DNA of 64,000 nt from Abelmoschus esculentus (Eukaryota; Streptophyta; Magnoliopsida; Malvales; Malvaceae). Made by a program: the position numbers and the translations under genes. Within the stretch, counting starts at the first letter, position 1, and each line of letters starts with the position of its first letter. The DNA is taken from contig JAUCBN010000035.1 in the NCBI GenBank assembly GCA_035048815.1, forward strand, positions 9,436,501-9,500,500, read 5' to 3'. The notes under the pieces are model-generated. The model made no database searches. It saw only the letters and a list, made by a program, of their open reading frames with translations, and was not told where the DNA came from. Of the stretch, positions 12,301-24,210 are shown piece by piece.

Positions 12301-13300
12301 ATTTTGCTAACTCTAAAAGAGTGACTAAGTCACGTATACCAATTACGAATACTCCGATTAAATTTGATGTCATGGAAGGACAAACTCTAGTTGCTAATGA
12401 GTCTAACTTACGTTTGAAGCGTAGTAAACAAGTAAGTTCTGAAGAAATCTTCGAAAAAAAAGGAGCTATATTTTATGATGGTCTGATCGAGGAATTAATG
12501 ATTATAAAAATCTCTATAAGAGATTAAATGGTCTCCAACAGAGACATTGACATGACTCAGGGACCTAATAATAAAGAGATCTCAATAAATTATGTCATGT
12601 CTGTTATAAGTGGAACTAAAATTAAATCGATGTCGTTTATATATTTGCATGTAATATAATACTAGAGATTTTATTTGATGATGTGGATCATGAATCATTG
12701 TCAATTGGGCAATGTAAACAAAGAAATGATTGGCCAATATGGAAAGAGGCAATTGAGGCGAAACTAAAATCTCTTTCAAAAGAGAAATATTTGGGCCTAT
12801 AGCCCATACATTGAAATGTGTAAAGCTCGTAGATATAAACGAGCCTTTGTGAGAAAGAGAAATCAAAAGGGAAAATCATGAGATATAAGCTTATTTGGTT
12901 GCACAAGGATTCTCACAAAGACATGAAGCTTCTAAAAGGATAGACTGTCAAAGGCGGTTAATTCAAGTTTTCGAGAACATTATTCAACCATATTAAATAT
13001 ATCTTTTATGGATTGAAAAATTTAGGCGTATTTGATATAATCGCCTCATTGAATACTTATTAGCATAATACTATATGAATTATTTTCCCCGAGCATTTTT
13101 ATTAAGAGGTTTAGCTCTGAATTTTTATTGTGGTGTCTGTCGATAATTTGAATATCGTTGAGACTCGTGAAGAGATCTCCTCAGATTCTTGTGCATCAAT
13201 CGATATACAAAAAAGATGTTTAAAGAGACTTCACATGCATAAAGCATATTTATTGATCATCCTTGTGGTTGCTAAGTCTCTTAATGTAAATAATCTACCT
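9378..13300 (+). pseudogene. Copia A gag-pol remnant (gag to first RT segment)
   Basis: Fragments can be read across many stops and shifts: a gag zinc knuckle relic (QCDGTNH near 10490), a protease-like block near 10855-10900, and GAG-pre-integrase (WHDRLDHPGSIMM, near 11490). Integrase start pieces (INFLERIQGDIYG, near 11660) follow. The linker at 12291-12527 (DDFANSKRVTKSR..., ANESNLRLKRSKQ) is a block conserved in many Copia polyproteins. RT N-terminal pieces lie near 12740-12920. A deletion in RT joins two ACATGAA copies near 12925. About 59-bp repeats containing CATTCCCTGAAGTGAATG lie at 10011-10140. No function is expected. Confidence 0.75.
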
Positions 13301-13309
13301 CAACATTTG

Positions 13310-14440
13310 AATATTGGGCAATATAAACAAAGAAATGATCGTCAACATGAAAGAGGAAATTGAGGCAAAACTAAATCTCTTTTGAAAAGAGAAGTATTTG
13401 AGCCTATAGCTCATACATTGAAATGTGTAAAGCTCGTGGATATAAACGAGCCTTTGTGAGAAAGAGAAATCAAAAGGGGAAATCATGAGATATAAGCTCA
13501 TTTGTTTTCACAAGGATTCTCACAAAGACATGAAATTGAATGAGGAAAATATATTCCTCGGTGGTGGATACAATTACATTTAGATATTCTGGCAATAAAT
13601 GAAATAGTTTCGTCTAATGGATGTTGTTACATCTTATTTGTGTGAGCCTCTTGATAAAAACATTTACATGAAGCTTCTAAAAGGATTTAAACTGCCAGAA
13701 GAAGTTAATTCAAATTCTCGAGAACATTATTCAACCATATTAAATATATCTTTTATGGATTGAAAGATTTAGGCGTATTTATATAATCGTCTCATTGAAT
13801 ATTTATTAGCATAATGCTATATGATTGTTTAATTTTCCCGAGTATTTTGATTAAGTGGATTAGTTCTTAATTTTTATTGTTGTCGATCATTTGAATATAG
13901 TTGAGACTCGTGAAGAGATCTCCTCAAATCCTTGTGCATCAATCGACATACAGAAAAATGTTGAAAGAGACTTTACATGAATAATTCATATTCATTGATC
14001 ACCCTTATGGTTGTTAGGTCTCTTAGTGTAAACAAAGATTCTTTCTGCCTCAAGAAAAGGGTAATGATATTCTTGGTCTAAAAGCACAATATATACATTA
14101 TTTGATCTGGAAGCATCGTATCTTAGCTGGTCCAAAAATATTATTTAAGTGCTACGAGATCATTACCTTTAAATAATTGTTATGCATGAGCAAAGCCGAA
14201 ATATGTGTTTGGCTAAACATATATGTGAATGTTTTTCACAAGATAAGATGCAAGCTATCTTATAAAGAGATAATACAAAATTTATATCTCAAGGTGGATA
14301 TATCAAATATGATAAAACAAAACATATTTCTTCAAGTTTCATCCCTCATGATTTTTAGAAGAATATTATTCAATTAATTATTTCAAGCAATGATTAGGAA
14401 GATTTATCCACTAGTGCATGATCTACTTCAACATTTGAAG
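13310..14440 (+). pseudogene. Second RT-RNase H segment inside Copia A, B-like
   Basis: From about 13320 the RT N-terminal region appears again (GGGCAATATAAACAAAGAAATG, the ACGAGCCTTTGTGAGAAAGAG block). It is followed by a bridge that the first segment lacks (13530-13670), the YMKLLKGF block, and RNase H end pieces (DNTKFISQGGYIK-like sequence in another frame near 14270). It is much closer to the copies at 19620-21000 and 27780-29160 than to 12700-13290. It therefore probably arrived by recombination with a B element. Confidence 0.7.
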
Positions 14441-14706
14441 TTTGTATTCAATATTGAATTATGAAGATTCAAAGGTCTTATGTGATATTTTCATCAGGGG
14501 GAGTAAATACGCGTTGCACTCTTTTTCCCTTAACCGAAGTTTTGTCCCAATGGGTTTTTCTGGTAAGGTTTTTAATGAGGCAACATGTTATGCGTATCAA
14601 AGATGTGTGTACTCTTTTTCCTTCACTAAGAATTTTTTCCCACAGGGTTTTTATCTTAGTAAGGTTTTAACGAGACACATTATCTTCATAGACATCCAAG
14701 GGGGAG

Positions 14707-14951
14707 TGTATGAATATTATCTATGTGGATGTCTATCATAATAAGAACTCTATCATTAGAAATATTATCTTCCTTAATTAGAGTTTAATACGTTATGTAT
14801 TTCTTATACCTATAAATAGATGAGTTTGTGAAGGCATTGTACATAAGTTAATATTGAGAATAATACAAATATCTCTCTTTATATCTTCTCTTTGTTCTTT
14901 CATTCTTGTTCTTTATTCTTATTTTATTTCTTCTTTACTTTATTCACAACA
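14707..14951 (+). repeat. 3' LTR of Copia A (subtype A)
   Basis: Begins TGTATGAATATTATC directly after AAGGGGGAG and ends TTCACAACA. A TATA-like TATAAATA sits at 14811-14818. Near-identical copies occur at 21019-21263 and 22870-23114. Confidence 0.85.
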
Positions 14952-15822
14952 AAAATAAACATTATACGAAGATAATTATTATTATGATAGTGGTGCATGA
15001 CAACTAGATATATTTATAGACCCTAATCCCTCTCAATCAAAAACAATTGAGAATAAATATATTTGTTTATGGACTTTGATTATCACAAGGGGCTTAAATA
15101 ATTCAATGCCACAAATAATAACAATTTTATCTTCAAAATTTTTAAATAAAATTATTATAATTTTAAATTTTAATTTTTTTCTCAAAGTAAACAAACTAAT
15201 GAAAAAAATAATTTTTTTAATAATTTTATATCTTTTCTTGTACTTTTATGCATCTTCTAATTAATCTAAATTAAATATTTTAGAATTTTGTTATGAGGTA
15301 AATTTTTTAATTTAATTTATTCAGTTCACAACGTCAATATTTGAATCTCAAACCTTACTTAAAATATATTTTTTGATCAAATTAAGTACTCGAAGTATAT
15401 TTTTTTATCAAAATATGTACCTAAAATAATATTTTATAAAAATAGATACTTAAACTATATATATTTATCTAAGTTCTTAAAACTTGTTATGTGACCTTAA
15501 TTAAAAAATATATATTAAATAATTATTTTAACAAAAATATACTTTTAGTAATGACGAAAGTACACAGGGATGAAAGCCTCATCCTTATAAACTTTTTTCA
15601 ATTTTATCTTACTCTATAATTTTTTCTAATCTTGATTTATTTTTAGATTTATCTCCTTAAATATTTATATTTTGTCCCAAACTCAAATTATGGTTTTGTC
15701 TTTGACTTAAGTAGCTATTTTAAAAAAATACTTTAAATATTATTTTAATGAAAAATATCTTAAATGTCTATTTTAATTAAAATATTACATCATTAACTTA
15801 ATTTATCTAAAAAGTATAATTT
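14952..15822. other. AT-rich flank between Copia A and Copia B, later duplicated
   Basis: Non-coding, strongly AT-rich sequence starting AAAATAAACATTAT. It recurs almost unchanged at 23115-23973, so it is unique flanking DNA carried along in the 8.16-kb duplication. The phrase ACTTTAAATATTATTTTAAT near 15731 resembles the sequence just right of the last LTR at 29412. Confidence 0.6.
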
Positions 15823-16059
15823 TGTTATGAATATATTTATTCATGGTGGATATCCACATATTAAGTTAAAGTTTAATGGGCTTTATTATTAGGATTTAAC
15901 ACCCATTGAAATTAGGGTTTCTATCTTATACCTATAAAAATAGACTTTTGGCCAAAGCTTTATACACAACCCTACTTTGAGAATATAATAAAATCGATCT
16001 CTTTTGTCTCTCATCTTTGTTCTCTTATTTTATTCTTATTCTTTACTTTATTTACAACA
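15823..16059 (+). repeat. 5' LTR of Copia B, first copy
   Basis: Starts TGTTATGAATATATTTATTC and ends TTATTTACAACA, followed by CGTTATCAGCACGAG, the same primer-binding-like block as in Copia A. Related to the A LTR only in its outer parts. Confidence 0.85.
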
Positions 16060-19000
16060 CGTTATCAGCACGAGACTCTAACCAACAAAGGTGTTTATCG
16101 TTCGAATCTTGAAGGAGTTATTAAAAAGAATTCGTTACTGACATAAATCAAAGATAAGTTCTTCTCCCTCAATTATATTTTAATTATCGATTATTTTTTT
16201 CTCTTGATCTTTGATTTGATTTTTAATTTATTAAAATCTTTGATTGTTTGGTATTTGTGTAGCGATAAAGTGGATCAAATACCGCGATTCTTGTCGACAA
16301 ATCTCGAAAAAGATTTTAAGAAGATATTGGTAATTAAACCTATCATAAATTTAAATTTGTAGAAAGTCCGGTATGTTTTATTTATTTGAGACTTCTTTTA
16401 TCTTTATTTATAACCAATATTTTTTTATTTTATTACAGATGATGAAAGTTTATGTTTTAATCATGTTTTAAGTATTACATGATATTGGAACTAATATTGA
16501 AACTATAATTAATGAATATGTTTTTTATGTTGGTTTAATCCGAGTATATTGGCTGGACATCTCGTTCTGCGAGGCTACTAGTCTCAAAGGAGGTTCTTTT
16601 TAAAAGACCTTGTGAACTGATTTAACAACGCCGCGTATAAGGATTAAATTTTTATTCCATGTATGTATTGTGTATATACTGGTTGATCAATTACTATTTA
16701 ATAGCTTGAATGTTATAAAGTTTATATTTGCTTGAAAATAATATTATTTTTATATCAAAAAACTCAACTATAGACTTCTCCCAAGTTAAAGTTACGAAAA
16801 TCATCTTGATCAAAAAAATTTTATGGGAGGCATTCCTTAAAATGAATGCATGCATGATGCTTATTCCATGAGATTATTGAATTTATGACATTCCTTAAAG
16901 TGAATGCAAGCATAATGATTATTCTATGCGATTATTGGATTTATAACATTCCTTGAAGTGAATGCAAGCATGATGTTTATTCCATGCGATTATTAAATTT
17001 GTTTCATTCCTTGAAGTGAATGCAAACCTAATAATTCACTATATGGTTAGTGAATAAAACACAATTATGTGCCAGAGTATCACTGATAAGGATATGTTAG
17101 AAAAACATACTCCACTTTTCACACATTAATGTTGTCTTACAGACACAATATCATACAAGGGTTTTAAATACCTATTAGTCTCCACTCCATTCCCTGAAGT
17201 GAATATGATATTTTATAGCGAAAAGAATAAATGTCACATTAGTAATTCTGATCATGATTGAGATCATAAAATAGACATGGATAAGATGATTATTTTGAGA
17301 ATACTTATATCCACAAGAAGTGGAATTATAAAGATACAAGAATGATAGAGATCATATTAAAATCTTTATGTTATCAATGCGATGGTACAAATCATTGATC
17401 TCGTATTTGTCAAACGCCAAATTATTATGGACTTTATCCATAATCATGAATGATAAATTAAAGAAAATATAAACAGATTTTCTTTGTGGCGAAAATAATG
17501 GCGTTATTAACCCAACTCAATTGGATACTGATAATTTTCTCATAATCCTTCAAGAGAATAATCCGCCATTTATTTTATTTTTTTAGATCTTTTATTTATT
17601 ATATGTTAATTTATTTTCATTTATTATTTATGTTAACTTACTTTATATATTATTTATTTATTCTTTATGTTAATTTTTTCCTTAAAAGAATATAATTACT
17701 TCCGGAATAAAATATGCAATAATTTATGATGAATTATGCTTAGCAGAAAGTGCAAGTACTCATACAATACTTAAGCATAAGAAATATTTTCCCATTTAAA
17801 TACAAGGGAAATATGAGTACTATATCTTAAAGTACTAAAATATAAATGCTTCGGAAGAGCTCTTGAGAGCTTATCTTTGATCTGATTTGATATGATGTGC
17901 TATTTTTTAATATTTTCCATTCCCCGAAGTGAATAGTACAGAGCACATATTTTTCATTTCCCGAAGTGAATGAAATAAAACACGTATTAAAAGGTGCACA
18001 ATTATGCATATTTTCCCATTTAAAGTACAAGGGAATAATATGAGTACTATATCCGGAAGTACTAATATCATAGAAAGCTCCGACTGAGCAAATATGTTAT
18101 TTGCCAAATGAGACTTTATCTCATATTTACAGTGCATTATGCTCGTTGAGCAAATATGTTATTGCCAAATGGAACTTTATTCCATATTTATAGTGTATTA
18201 TACTCATCAAAATGACAAAGAGATATTGAGTTTTAAAGATATTTATAGAAATATATTGAGAATATCAATTAAAGGGATGATGACAATCTCAATATTACGA
18301 GTATAACTCAAGGCAATAATAAAATTTTGGCAAAATTACATGCACTGTCATCAATATTGTACTACATAAGAATTAGTACAAATTGAAGCTCATGGTATTG
18401 TAAACTAGATGTTTACTGATTATTTTATTTGGCATGACCAGTTAGACCATCCCGGTTCAATTATGATGCGAAAAATTGATGAAACTTTCATGTGGTCATT
18501 TATTGAAGAACTAGGAGTTTCTTCAAGGTAATTTTTCTTGTGATACTTGCTATGAAAGCATTTTGATTATTCAATCATCAACAACTATGATAGAGTGCAA
18601 ATCTATTAATTTTCTAGAACTGATATAAGGTGATATATATGGGCCCATACACCTTTCATACAGTCCATCTAGATATTTTATGATTTTCATTGATGCATCG
18701 ATTAGATGGTTATATGTATCCTTGTTATTAACCTGCAACTTGGTGTTTGCGAGGCTACTTGCTCAATTGATAAAATTATGAGCACATTTTCTAGATTATC
18801 TTATAAAGACAATGATCTTGATAATGTTGATGACATCATTTTATATGTAGTATCACTAATTCGCATCAAGCCAACAAATGATTATAAGTTCTGCATATTA
18901 TAAATGGTTTTTGGTCAGGAACCAAATATTTCTCATCTAAATTTTTTGGGTGTGCGATATATATTCTAATTACTCCACCATAATGCACAAAGATGAGTTT

Positions 19001-21018
19001 TGTTGGGAATATATATAAGAGCTTCTGATAGAGGATTTATTGACTATCATTTTAAGGAGTAATTTACCTAACATTAGGGGGAGAAAATAAATAATTGGGA
19101 AAAGAAATAAGTTGGAATGAATTTTCATTTTCTCTTTTTGATCCACGTAATACACAATGTGAACTATAAGTTCAATGGATAATTCATTTAGCAAATCAAT
19201 TGCTAGATGATTTTGCTGACCCTAAAAGAGTGACTAAGTCACGTATAATAACTATGAATGCTCTGATTAAATTTGATGTCATGAAAGGACAAACTCTAGT
19301 TGCTAATGAGTCTAACTTATGCTTAAAGCGTAGTAGACAAGTAAGTTCCAAAGATAAGAGACCCTCGAAATGGAAAAGGAGTTATATTTTATGATGGTCT
19401 GATCGAGGAATCAATGATTATGAAAATCTCTAGAAGAGATTAAATGGTCTCTAATGGAGACATTGACATGACTCAGGTACCTGACAATAAAGAGATCTCA
19501 ATAGATTATGTCATGTCTGGTAATAAATGGAACTAAAATTAAATCGACATCGTTAATATATTTGCATGTAATATAGCACTAGAGGTTTTATTTGATGACG
19601 TGGATCATGAATCATTGTCAATTGGGCAATGTAAACAAAGAAATGATCGCCAACATGAAAGAGGCAATTGAGGCAAAACTAAATCTCTTTTGAAAAGAGA
19701 AGTATTTGAGCCTATAGCTCATACATTGAAATGTGTAAAGCTCGTGGATATAAACGAGCCTTTGTGAGAAAGAGAAATCAAAAGGGGAAATCATGAGATA
19801 TAAGCTCATTTGTTTGCACAAGGATTCTCACAAAGACATGAAATTGAATGAGGAAAATATATTCCTCGGTGGTGGATACAATTACATTTAGATATTCTGG
19901 CAATAAATGAAATAGTTTCGTCTAATGGATATTGTTACATCTTATTTGTGTGAGCCTCTTGACAAAAACATTTACATGAAGCTTCTAAAAGGATTTAGAC
20001 TGCCAGAAGCAGTTAATTCAAATTCTCGAGAATATTATTCAACCATATTAAATATATCTTTTATGGATTAAAAGATTTAGGCGTATTTGATATAATCGTC
20101 TCATTGAATATTTATTAGCATAATGCTATATGAATTGTTTAATTTTCCCGAGCATTTTGATTAAGTGTATTAGTGCTGAATTTTTATTGTTGTCGATGAT
20201 TTGAATATAGTTGATACTCGTGAACAGATCTCCTCAAATCCTTGTGCATCAATCGACATACAGAAAAATGTTAAAAGAGACTTTACATGAATAATGCATA
20301 TTCATTGATCACCCTTATGGTTGTTAGGTCTCTTAGTATAAACAAAGATTCTTTCTGCCTCAAGAAAAGGGTAATGATATTCTTGGTCTAAAAGCACAAT
20401 ATATACATTATTTGATCCGGAAGCATCGTATCTTAGCTGGTCCAAAAATATTATTTAAGTGCTATGAGATCATTACCTTTAAATAATTGTTATGCATGAG
20501 GCAAAGCCAAAATATGTGTTTGGCTAAACATATATGTGAATGTTTTTCACAAGATAAGATGCAAGCTATCTTATAAAGAGATAATACAAAATTTATATCT
20601 CAAGGTGGATATATCAAATATGATAAAACGAAACATATTTCTTCAAGTTTCGTCCCTTATGATTTTTAGATGAATATTATTCAATGAATTATTTCAAGCA
20701 ATGATTTGGAAGATTTATCCACTAGTACATGATCTACTTCAACATTTGAAGTTTGTATTCAATATTGAATTATGAAGATTCAAAGGTCTTATGTGATATT
20801 TTTATCAGGGGGAGTAAATACGCGTTGCACTCTTATTCCCTTAACCGAGGTTTTGTCCCAATGGGTTTTCCTGGTAAGGTTTTTAATGAGGTAACATGTT
20901 ATGCGTATCAAAGATGTGTGTATTCTTTTTCCTTCACTAAGAATTTTTTTCCCACAGGGTTTTTATCTTAGTAAGGTTTTAACGAGACACATTATCTTCA
21001 TAGACATCCAAGGGGGAG
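16060..21018 (+). pseudogene. Copia B internal region, copy 2, decayed gag-pol
   Basis: Readable relics in order: 59-bp repeats (16831-17030), and a gag zinc knuckle at 17369-17410 with CX2CX4HX4C spacing and a TGA where Trp is expected. A protease-like LAESASTHTIL near 17740 has Glu at the usual catalytic Asp. Then come GAG-pre-integrase near 18430, integrase pieces near 18600-18800, the linker frame 19200-19394, RT pieces near 19650-20060 and the RNase H end near 20570-20760. The purine tract AGGGGGAG precedes a subtype-A LTR, so this copy has a B 5' end and an A 3' end. Confidence 0.75.
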
Positions 21019-21263
21019 TGTATGAATATTATCTATGTGGATGTCTATCATAATAAGAACTCTATCATTAGAAATATTATCTTCATTAATTAGAGTTTAA
21101 TACGTTATGTACTTCTTATACCTATAAATAGATGAGTTTGTGAAGGCATTGTACATAAGTCAATATTGAGAATAATACAAATATCTCTCTTTATATCTTC
21201 TCGTTGTTCTTTCATTCTTGTTCTTTATTCTTGTTTTATTTCTTCTATACTTCATTCACAACA
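21019..21263 (+). repeat. Subtype-A LTR closing copy 2
   Basis: Very similar to 14707-14951, followed by the same AAAATAAAC that flanks Copia A. After nine bases the sequence jumps into internal Copia DNA instead of continuing the flank. Confidence 0.85.
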
Positions 21264-22869
21264 AAAATAAACTAGATGTTTACTGATTATTTTATTTGGC
21301 ATGACCAGTTAGACCATCCCGGTTCAATTATGATACGAAAAATTGATGAAACTTTCATGTGGTCATTTATTGAAGAAGTAGGAGTTTCTTCAAGGTAATT
21401 TTTCTTGTGATACATTCTATGAAAGCATTTTGATTATTCAATCATCAACAACTATGATAGAGTGCAAATCTATTAATTTTCTAGAACGTATATAAGGTGA
21501 TATATATGGGCCCATACACCTTTCATACAATCCATCTAGATATTTTATGATTTTTATCGATGCATCGACTAGATGGTTATATGTATCCTTGTTATTAACC
21601 TGCAACTTGGTGTTTGCGAGGCTACTTGCTCAATTGATAAAATTATGAGCATATTTTCCAGATTATCTTATAAAGACAATGGTCTTGATAATGTTGATGA
21701 CATATCATTTTATATGTAGTATCACTAATTCGTATCAAGCCAACAAATGATTATAAGTTCTTCATATTATAAATGGTTTTTGGTCAGGAACCAAATATTT
21801 CTCATCTCAATTTTTTGGGTATGCGACATATATTCTAATTGCTCCACCACAATGCACAAAGATGAGTTTTGTTGGAAATATATATAAGAGCTTCTGATAG
21901 AGGATTTATTGACTATCATTTTAAGGAGTAATTTACCTAACATTAAGGGGAGAAAATAAATAGTTGGGAAAAGAAATAATTTGGAATGAATTATCATTTT
22001 CCCTTTTTGATCTACGTAATACACAATGTGAACTATAAGTTCAATGGATAATTTATTTAGCAAATCAATTGCCAGATGATTTTGCTGACCCTAAAAGAGT
22101 GACTAAGTCACGTATAACAGCTATAAATGCTTCGATTAAATTTAATGTCATGAAAGGACAAACTTTAGTTGCTAATGAGTCTAACTTATGCTTAAAGTGT
22201 AGTAGACAAGTAAGTTCCAAAGATAAGAGACCCTCGAAAAGGAAAAGGAGCTATATTTTATGATGGTCTGATCGAGGAATCAATGATTATGAAAATCTCT
22301 AGAAGATATTAAATGGTCTCCAATAGAGACATTAACATGACTCAGGTACCTGACAATAAAGAGATCTCAATAGATTATGTCATGTCTGAAAATAAATGGA
22401 ACTAAAATTAAATCGACATCGTTAATATATTTGCATGTAATATAGCACTAGAGGTTTTATTTGATGACGTGGATCATGAATCATTTTCAATTGGGCAATA
22501 TAAACAAAGAAATGATCGCCAACATTTAAGAGGTAATTGAGGAAAAACTAAATCTCTTTGGAAGATTTATCCACTAGTGCATGATCTACTTCAACATTTG
22601 AAGTTTGTATTCAATATTGAATTATGAAGATTCAAAGGTCTTATGTGTTATTTTCATGAGGGAGAGTAAATACGCGTTGCACTCTTTTTCCCTTACCGAG
22701 GTTTTGTCCCAATGGGTTTTCCTGGTAAGGTTTTTAATGAGGCAACATGTTATACGTATCAAAGATGTGTTTACTATTTTTCCTTCACTAAGAATTTTTT
22801 TCCCACAGGGTTTTTATCTTAGTAAGGTTTTAACGAGGCACATTATCTTCATAGACATCCAAGGGGGAG
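21264..22869 (+). pseudogene. Copy 3, internally deleted Copia fragment
   Basis: It begins with the flank AAAATAAAC, then at 21273 joins the GAG-pre-integrase region (matching 18409 onward) across a shared TAAAC. It continues through integrase pieces and the linker frame 22069-22263. Near 22559 it jumps from the RT start (AAATCTCTTT) to the RNase H end (GGAAGATTTATCC), losing about 1 kb relative to copy 2 across a short T-run. It ends with the purine tract and a subtype-A LTR. Confidence 0.8.
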
Positions 22870-23114
22870 TGTATGAATATTATCTATGTGGATGTCTATC
22901 ATAATAAGAACTCTATCATTAGAAATATTATCTTAATTAATTAGAGTTTAATACGTTATGTACTTTTTATACCTATAAATAGATGAGTTTGTGAAGGCAT
23001 TGTACATAAGTTAATATTGAGAATAATACAAATATCTCTCTTTATATCTTCTCTTTGTTCTTTTATTCTTGTTCTTTATTCTTGTTTTATTTCTTCTTTA
23101 CTTTATTCACAACA
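22870..23114 (+). repeat. Subtype-A LTR closing copy 3
   Basis: Matches 14707-14951 and is followed by the full flank sequence (AAAATAAACATTATG...). This marks the start of the second 8.16-kb unit. Confidence 0.85.
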
Positions 23115-23973
23115 AAAATAAACATTATGTGAAGATAATTATTATTATGATAGTGGTGCATGACAACTAGATATATTTATAAACCCTAATCCTTCTCAAT
23201 CAAAAACAATTGAGAATAGATATATTTGTTTATGAAGTTTGATTATCACAAGGGGCTTAAATAATTCAATGCCACATATAATAACATTTTTATCTTCAAA
23301 ATTTTTAAATAAAATTATTATAATTTTAAATTTTAATTTTTTTTCTCAAAGTAAACAAACTAATGAAAAAAATAATTTTTTTAATAATTTTATATCTTTT
23401 CTTGTACTTTTATGCATCTGTTAATTAATCTAAATTAAATATTTTAGAATTTTGTTATGAGGTAAATTTTTTAATTTAATTTATTCAGTTCACAACGTCA
23501 ATATTTGAATCTCAAACCTTACTTAAAATATATTTTTTGATCAAATTAAGTACTCGAAGTATATTTTTTTATCAAAATATGTACCTAAAATAATATTTTA
23601 TAAAAATAGATACTTAAACTAAATATATTTATCTAAGTTCTTAAAACTTGTTATGTGACCTTAATTAAAAAATATATATTAAATAATTATTTTAACAAAA
23701 ATATACTTTTAGTAATGACAAAAGTACACAGGGATGAAAGCCTTATCCATATAAACTTTTTTCAATTTTATCTTACTCTATAATTTTTTCTAATCTATTT
23801 ATCTCCTTAAATATTTATATTTTGTCCCAAACTCAAATTATGGTTTTGTCTTTGACTTAAGTAGCTATTTTAAAAAAAATATTCTAAATATTATTTTAAT
23901 GAAAAATATCTTAAATGTCTATTTTAATTAAAATATTACGTCATTAACTTAATTTATCTAAAAAGTATAATTT
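23115..23973. other. Second copy of the inter-element flank
   Basis: Close duplicate of 14952-15822 at an offset of about 8.15-8.16 kb, with a few small indels. Non-coding. Confidence 0.75.
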
Positions 23974-24210
23974 TGTTATGAATATATTTATTCATGGTGG
24001 ATATCCACATATTAAGTTAAAGTTTAATGGGCTTTATTATTAGGATTTAACACCCATTGAAATTAGGGTTTCCATCTTGTACCTATAAATATAGACTTTT
24101 GGCCAAAGCTTTATACACAACCCTACTTTGAGAATATAATAAAATTGATCTCTTTTGTCTCTCATCTTTGTTCTCTTATTTTATTCTTATTCTTTACTTT
24201 ATTTACAACA
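23974..24210 (+). repeat. 5' LTR of Copia B, second copy
   Basis: Duplicate of 15823-16059 with only a few base changes. It is followed by the same primer-binding-like block, here CGTTATTAGCACG. Confidence 0.85.

Larger units (their letters stand above)
9151..14951 (+). mobile_element. Copia retrotransposon A, complete span with TSD AAAAT, coding dead
   Basis: A 5' LTR (9151-9377), a primer-binding-like ACGTTATCAGCACG right after it, 5.3 kb of internal DNA, a CCAAGGGGGAG purine tract and a 3' LTR (14707-14951). The five bases AAAAT at 9146-9150 recur at 14952-14956, which supports the two ends belonging to one insertion. The internal region is a mosaic: the first 3.9 kb is diverged from neighbouring copies, and the last 1.4 kb is close to the B copies and contains a second RT region. 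Confidence 0.85.

Noticed and set aside
12291..12527. Short frame (78 residues) and its copies at 19200, 22069 and 27365 as separate genes
   Set aside because: They are the conserved linker between integrase and RT of the Copia polyprotein, bounded by stops.
15076..15264. Hydrophobic small frame in the flank, also near 23239
   Set aside because: A/T-rich Ile/Asn/Phe composition; the duplicated copy breaks the frame; no evidence of coding.
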